In this document: positions 62,361 to 64,000 of the stretch, piece by piece
How the letters are laid out: each line of letters starts with the position of its first letter
Position numbering within the stretch: the stretch's first letter is position 1
NCBI RefSeq assembly: GCF_000967915.1
Contig: NC_022549.1
Span: 595,522 to 659,521 of the forward strand
Length of the DNA: 64,000 bases
Reading direction: 5' to 3'
Origin: Paracholeplasma brassicae
Lineage (GTDB): Bacteria; Bacillota_I; Bacilli_A; Acholeplasmatales; UBA5453
The notes under the pieces: generated by a model
The model's database searches: none
What the model saw: the letters and a program-made list of their open reading frames with translations, nothing else
What the model was told of the DNA's origin: nothing
Program-made: the position numbers and the translations under genes

Positions 62361-64000
62361 ATGATGTATTACAATCAAACAAAAGAACACGTTTTAAATG
62401 AAGTAAAATCAAATGAGAAGACAGGCCTTTCTACCGATGAAGCACGTGATCGTCTAGAAAGAGACGGCAAAAATGAGCTGGTGTCGGTTAAGAACAAATC
62501 AATTATTTGTTTATTTTTCGAACAATTAAACGATGTCTTAATCTATGTATTACTCGGTGCTGCAATACTAACATTAATCGCAAGCGAATACGCCGATACC
62601 ATTATTATTGTCTTAGTGGTTCTGATTAACGCAGCCATTGGTGTGTTTCAAGAACACAAAGCTGAAAAAGCGGTTGAAGCACTTAAAAACATGAGTACGC
62701 CAAAAGCGTTAGTCAAAAGAGATGGTGCTGTTATTGAAATTGATTCAAAAGAGGTTTGTGTGGGTGATATTGTCATTTTGGATGCCGGTCGCTTTGTGCC
62801 TGCAGACATCAGGTTAATTGAATCTTCTAATCTACAAATTGAAGAAAGCGCGCTAACCGGTGAGTCAGTTGCCTCTGAGAAAGACGCATTTTGGGTTTCA
62901 ACAGACGAGAAAACACCGCTTGGTGATCAAATTAACATGGCGTTTCAATCGACACTGGTCACTTATGGTCGTGGCGTTGGGGTGGTCATATCAACTGGTA
63001 TGAAAACTGAAATGGGTAAGATTGCCTCAATACTTCAAGAAACAACCAACGAACTGACACCACTTCAAAAGAGACTTGAGGAACTTGGTAAGGTACTAGG
63101 GATCATCGCACTGACGGTCTGTGTGATTATTTTTGGTTTAGGTTTATTCCAAGGCAATGACCCAATGGAAATGTTTGTTACAGCCATTAGCTTGGCCGTA
63201 GCGGCAATCCCTGAAGGTTTAGCTGCAATCGTCGCGATTGTTCTTGCACTTGGTGTCACACGTATGTCAAAAAAGAATGCGATCGTTAAGAAATTACCAG
63301 CGGTAGAAACACTTGGTTCAGTTAACGTCATTTGTTCTGATAAAACAGGAACTTTAACACAAAATAAAATGACCGTGACAACGTTTTATACGTATGGGAA
63401 AAAGCGACAAAGTGTTTCTGATGATCTAATCTCAGAAGACGAGAAATTCATGCAACAGGCTTTTATCCTTTCAAGTGATGCCTCGATTAAGGACAATCAA
63501 CCAATAGGTGATCCAACAGAGGTTGCCTTAGTTGAACTAGGTAAAGCCTATCAAATGGAAAAAGAGACACTAGAACAACAAATGCCACGTGTGGCTGAGT
63601 TCCCATTTGACTCTACTAGAAAACGCATGTCTACCATCGTAGAGACGAACAATCAATATCACGTGTATACCAAAGGGGCAGTTGATCAACTCTTGGCTAT
63701 ATGTGATTATGTCTTGTTAGATGGGAAAAAAATTCAATTAACAAAGGAAGTTAAAGACGAAGTGCTTGAAATGACCTTAAGCTTAAGTAACGAAGCACTA
63801 AGAGTACTAGGTGTAGCCTATAAAGAGACTAATGAGATATTAACAAACGAAGAAATGGAACAACACTTAGTCTTTATTGGGCTTGTTGGGATGATTGATC
63901 CCCCACGACTAGAAGTGAAAGATTCAATCAAACTAGCGAAGCAAGCAGGTATCAAAGTTGTCATGATTACTGGTGACCATAAGAATACGGCGTTTGCAAT
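62361..64000 (+). CDS. P2-type cation-transporting ATPase (Ca2+/Mn2+ type), 3' partial
   Basis: Open from ATG 62361 (or 62364, after AGAGGTGG) to the right edge: about 546 codons of an expected 850-900. N-terminal cation-ATPase domain (TGLSTDEARDRLERDGKNEL), actuator motif SALTGESV, membrane helix 4 with AAIPEGLAAIVAIVLALG (the PEGL motif of SERCA/PMCA-type pumps), phosphorylation site CSDKTGTLT (D327) and KGAVDQLL in the nucleotide domain. PEGL marks a Ca2+-type pump, not a heavy-metal CPx pump. The Mn2+-type riboswitch in front suggests Mn2+ (or Mn2+/Ca2+) export. Binding residues of helices 5 and 6 lie outside the window. Confidence 0.92.
   Translation, partial: MMYYNQTKEHVLNEVKSNEKTGLSTDEARDRLERDGKNELVSVKNKSIICLFFEQLNDVLIYVLLGAAILTLIASEYADTIIIVLVVLINAAIGVFQEHKAEKAVEALKNMSTPKALVKRDGAVIEIDSKEVCVGDIVILDAGRFVPADIRLIESSNLQIEESALTGESVASEKDAFWVSTDEKTPLGDQINMAFQSTLVTYGRGVGVVISTGMKTEMGKIASILQETTNELTPLQKRLEELGKVLGIIALTVCVIIFGLGLFQGNDPMEMFVTAISLAVAAIPEGLAAIVAIVLALGVTRMSKKNAIVKKLPAVETLGSVNVICSDKTGTLTQNKMTVTTFYTYGKKRQSVSDDLISEDEKFMQQAFILSSDASIKDNQPIGDPTEVALVELGKAYQMEKETLEQQMPRVAEFPFDSTRKRMSTIVETNNQYHVYTKGAVDQLLAICDYVLLDGKKIQLTKEVKDEVLEMTLSLSNEALRVLGVAYKETNEILTNEEMEQHLVFIGLVGMIDPPRLEVKDSIKLAKQAGIKVVMITGDHKNTAFA

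Noticed and set aside
1-64000. CRISPR arrays or cas genes
   Set aside because: No regularly spaced direct repeats with unique spacers and no Cas motifs were seen.

Overview
The window is AT-rich, densely packed bacterial DNA. TAA, TAG and TGA all act as stops, tryptophan is written TGG, and start signals are AGGAGG- or GGTGAT-like. A complete V-type ATPase operon, class 3 ProRS, small lipoproteins, Leloir galactose genes, tRNAs with encoded CCA, and lysine and Mn2+-type riboswitches fit a low-GC Firmicutes or Mollicutes-like organism that uses the standard code (Acholeplasma/Izemoplasma-like). That placement is inference from gene content, not a phylogeny.

Positions 1 to about 21,150 form an accessory island. 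It opens with a three-gene module ending in a 1708-residue DEAD/DEAH helicase with a C-terminal DUF1998 (Druantia DruE/MrfA-like); its first gene runs in from the left edge. Next comes mobile-element wreckage: a 639-bp element with 16-bp perfect terminal inverted repeats carrying an internally deleted, fused IS66-type transposase, abutting the last third of a large serine recombinase. A six-gene, translationally coupled operon follows (8.4-19.2 kb): HTH regulator, UPF1-like SF1 helicase with long coiled coils, a protein ending in a HEPN-like Rx4H domain, a coiled-coil protein, a Clp-type AAA+ ATPase, and a frameshifted NrdG-like radical SAM protein. I cannot match this set to a named system; it is the best candidate here for an undescribed defence or stress system. 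A TM-macro ThsA plus TIR-like ThsB pair, which looks like type II Thoeris, closes the island. The right edge (20.7-21.15 kb) is gene-free and holds decayed IS-like repeats.

From 21.2 kb the DNA is ordinary chromosome: chromate transporter, LemA/TPM pair (TPM broken by an in-frame TGA), galK-galM-galT, TraX-like and DUF402 proteins, a FUSC-type transporter, four tRNAs, a B12-binding protein with a FtsX/LolD-type ABC system, a membrane zinc protease, arginine decarboxylase with agmatinase (putrescine synthesis), a lipoprotein endonuclease, tRNA-Thr, a heterodimeric ABC exporter, an alpha-glucosidase with a GPH sugar symporter, and a cold-shock protein.

From 46.4 kb, a lysine riboswitch controls an amino-acid ABC importer. 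After it come Fic, MFS, CvfB-like and ProRS genes, then the V-ATPase operon (G/H, C, I, K, F, E, A, B, D) at 53.6-62.2 kb. A yybP-ykoY-type Mn2+ riboswitch precedes a P2-type cation ATPase that leaves the window at the right edge.
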